A stretch of DNA of 5,499 bases from Candidatus Margulisiibacteriota bacterium. GTDB lineage: Bacteria; Margulisbacteria; WOR-1; O2-12-FULL-45-9. Numbering within the stretch: the stretch's first letter is position 1; each line of letters starts with the position of its first letter. The translations under genes were made by a program, and so were the position numbers. Shown in pieces: positions 5,359 through 5,499 of this stretch. The DNA lies in assembly GCA_018817195.1 (NCBI GenBank), contig JAHIUL010000006.1:1-5499 (forward strand), given 5' to 3'. The notes under the pieces were generated by a model. It saw nothing but the letters and a program-made list of their open reading frames with translations, was not told the DNA's origin and did not search any database.

Positions 5359-5499
5359 ATGTATGGATTGATACCAATTGGAAACGGCTTTTATGATCTG
5401 GAAAACAAGCAATGTGTTTTAAAGGATACTGAAGCGCCCAAAAAGGAAGCTCCTAAAAAAGAGATTGCAAAAAAACCAGAAGCCGCCGCTCCCAAAATA
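5359..5499 (+). CDS. N-terminal part of a protein with Lys/Pro/Ala/Glu linker (3' partial)
   Basis: ATG at 5359 comes 3 bases after the previous stop, with AAAGGAG (5345-5351) 7 bases upstream. The frame stays open to the window end, giving 47 visible residues. The start is a short segment, MYGLIPIGNGFYDLENKQCV, followed by a low-complexity linker with repeated APKKE units (residues 26-35) and more Lys/Pro/Ala to residue 47. There is no signal peptide. The linker resembles in composition the one between the GH26 domain and its C-terminal module, so a modular protein with a folded domain beyond the window is likely. Its function cannot be judged from this fragment. Confidence 0.6.
   Translation, partial: MYGLIPIGNGFYDLENKQCVLKDTEAPKKEAPKKEIAKKPEAAAPKI

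Noticed and set aside
1..5499. CRISPR arrays, tRNA/rRNA genes, insertion sequences
   Set aside because: No regularly spaced repeats, cloverleaf-like sequence, transposase reading frame or terminal inverted repeats were seen.

Overview
This 5.5 kb window looks like a bacterial chromosome segment of moderate, slightly AT-leaning composition. All genes read left to right, and most have strong AGGAGG-type ribosome binding sites. A TPR protein with a likely outer-membrane beta-barrel end suggests a diderm (Gram-negative-type) bacterium. No gene gives a secure species. The short, signal-less, modular hypothetical proteins would fit an uncultured candidate phylum (for example the Margulisbacteria/Saganbacteria group), but that is only a guess.

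Layout: (1) Positions 1-1668 hold the 3' part of a large gene whose start lies upstream. It has TPR-like helices followed by an aromatic-rich, beta-barrel-like half. (2) Positions 1779-3106 hold a two-gene unit with an ATGA overlap. It encodes two proteins of beta-sandwich (carbohydrate-binding-like) character and ends in a rho-independent terminator at about 3128-3158. (3) Positions 3268-4698 hold a monocistronic or near-monocistronic gene for a glycoside hydrolase family 26 (mannanase-type) enzyme. Both catalytic glutamates are visible, and a C-terminal beta-sandwich module resembles the preceding small protein. (4) Positions 4699-4842 hold a 16-codon mini-ORF or gene remnant. (5) Positions 4843-5499 hold a small membrane protein of unknown function and the first 47 codons of a protein with a Lys/Pro/Ala/Glu-rich linker.

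The most striking feature is regulatory. The three intergenic regions each contain the same bipartite element, TGAAATT(T/C), exactly 12 bases, then an NCGATA(T/A)-cored octamer (TACGATAA, CCCGATAT, GCCGATAT). Each sits just upstream of a transcription unit. This closely matches the sigma-28 (FliA/SigD, flagellar/motility) promoter consensus, so the window is probably a run of separate units under one alternative sigma factor.

None of the glycan-related proteins has a convincing Sec signal peptide. In the GH26 gene an in-frame stop just upstream of the start rules out a hidden one. Sigma-28-type control plus signal-less, potentially extracellular carbohydrate-active proteins raises the untested idea of export by the flagellar type III apparatus or another non-Sec route, perhaps for glycan attachment or degradation during motility. 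The alternative is that they act inside the cell or are released by lysis.
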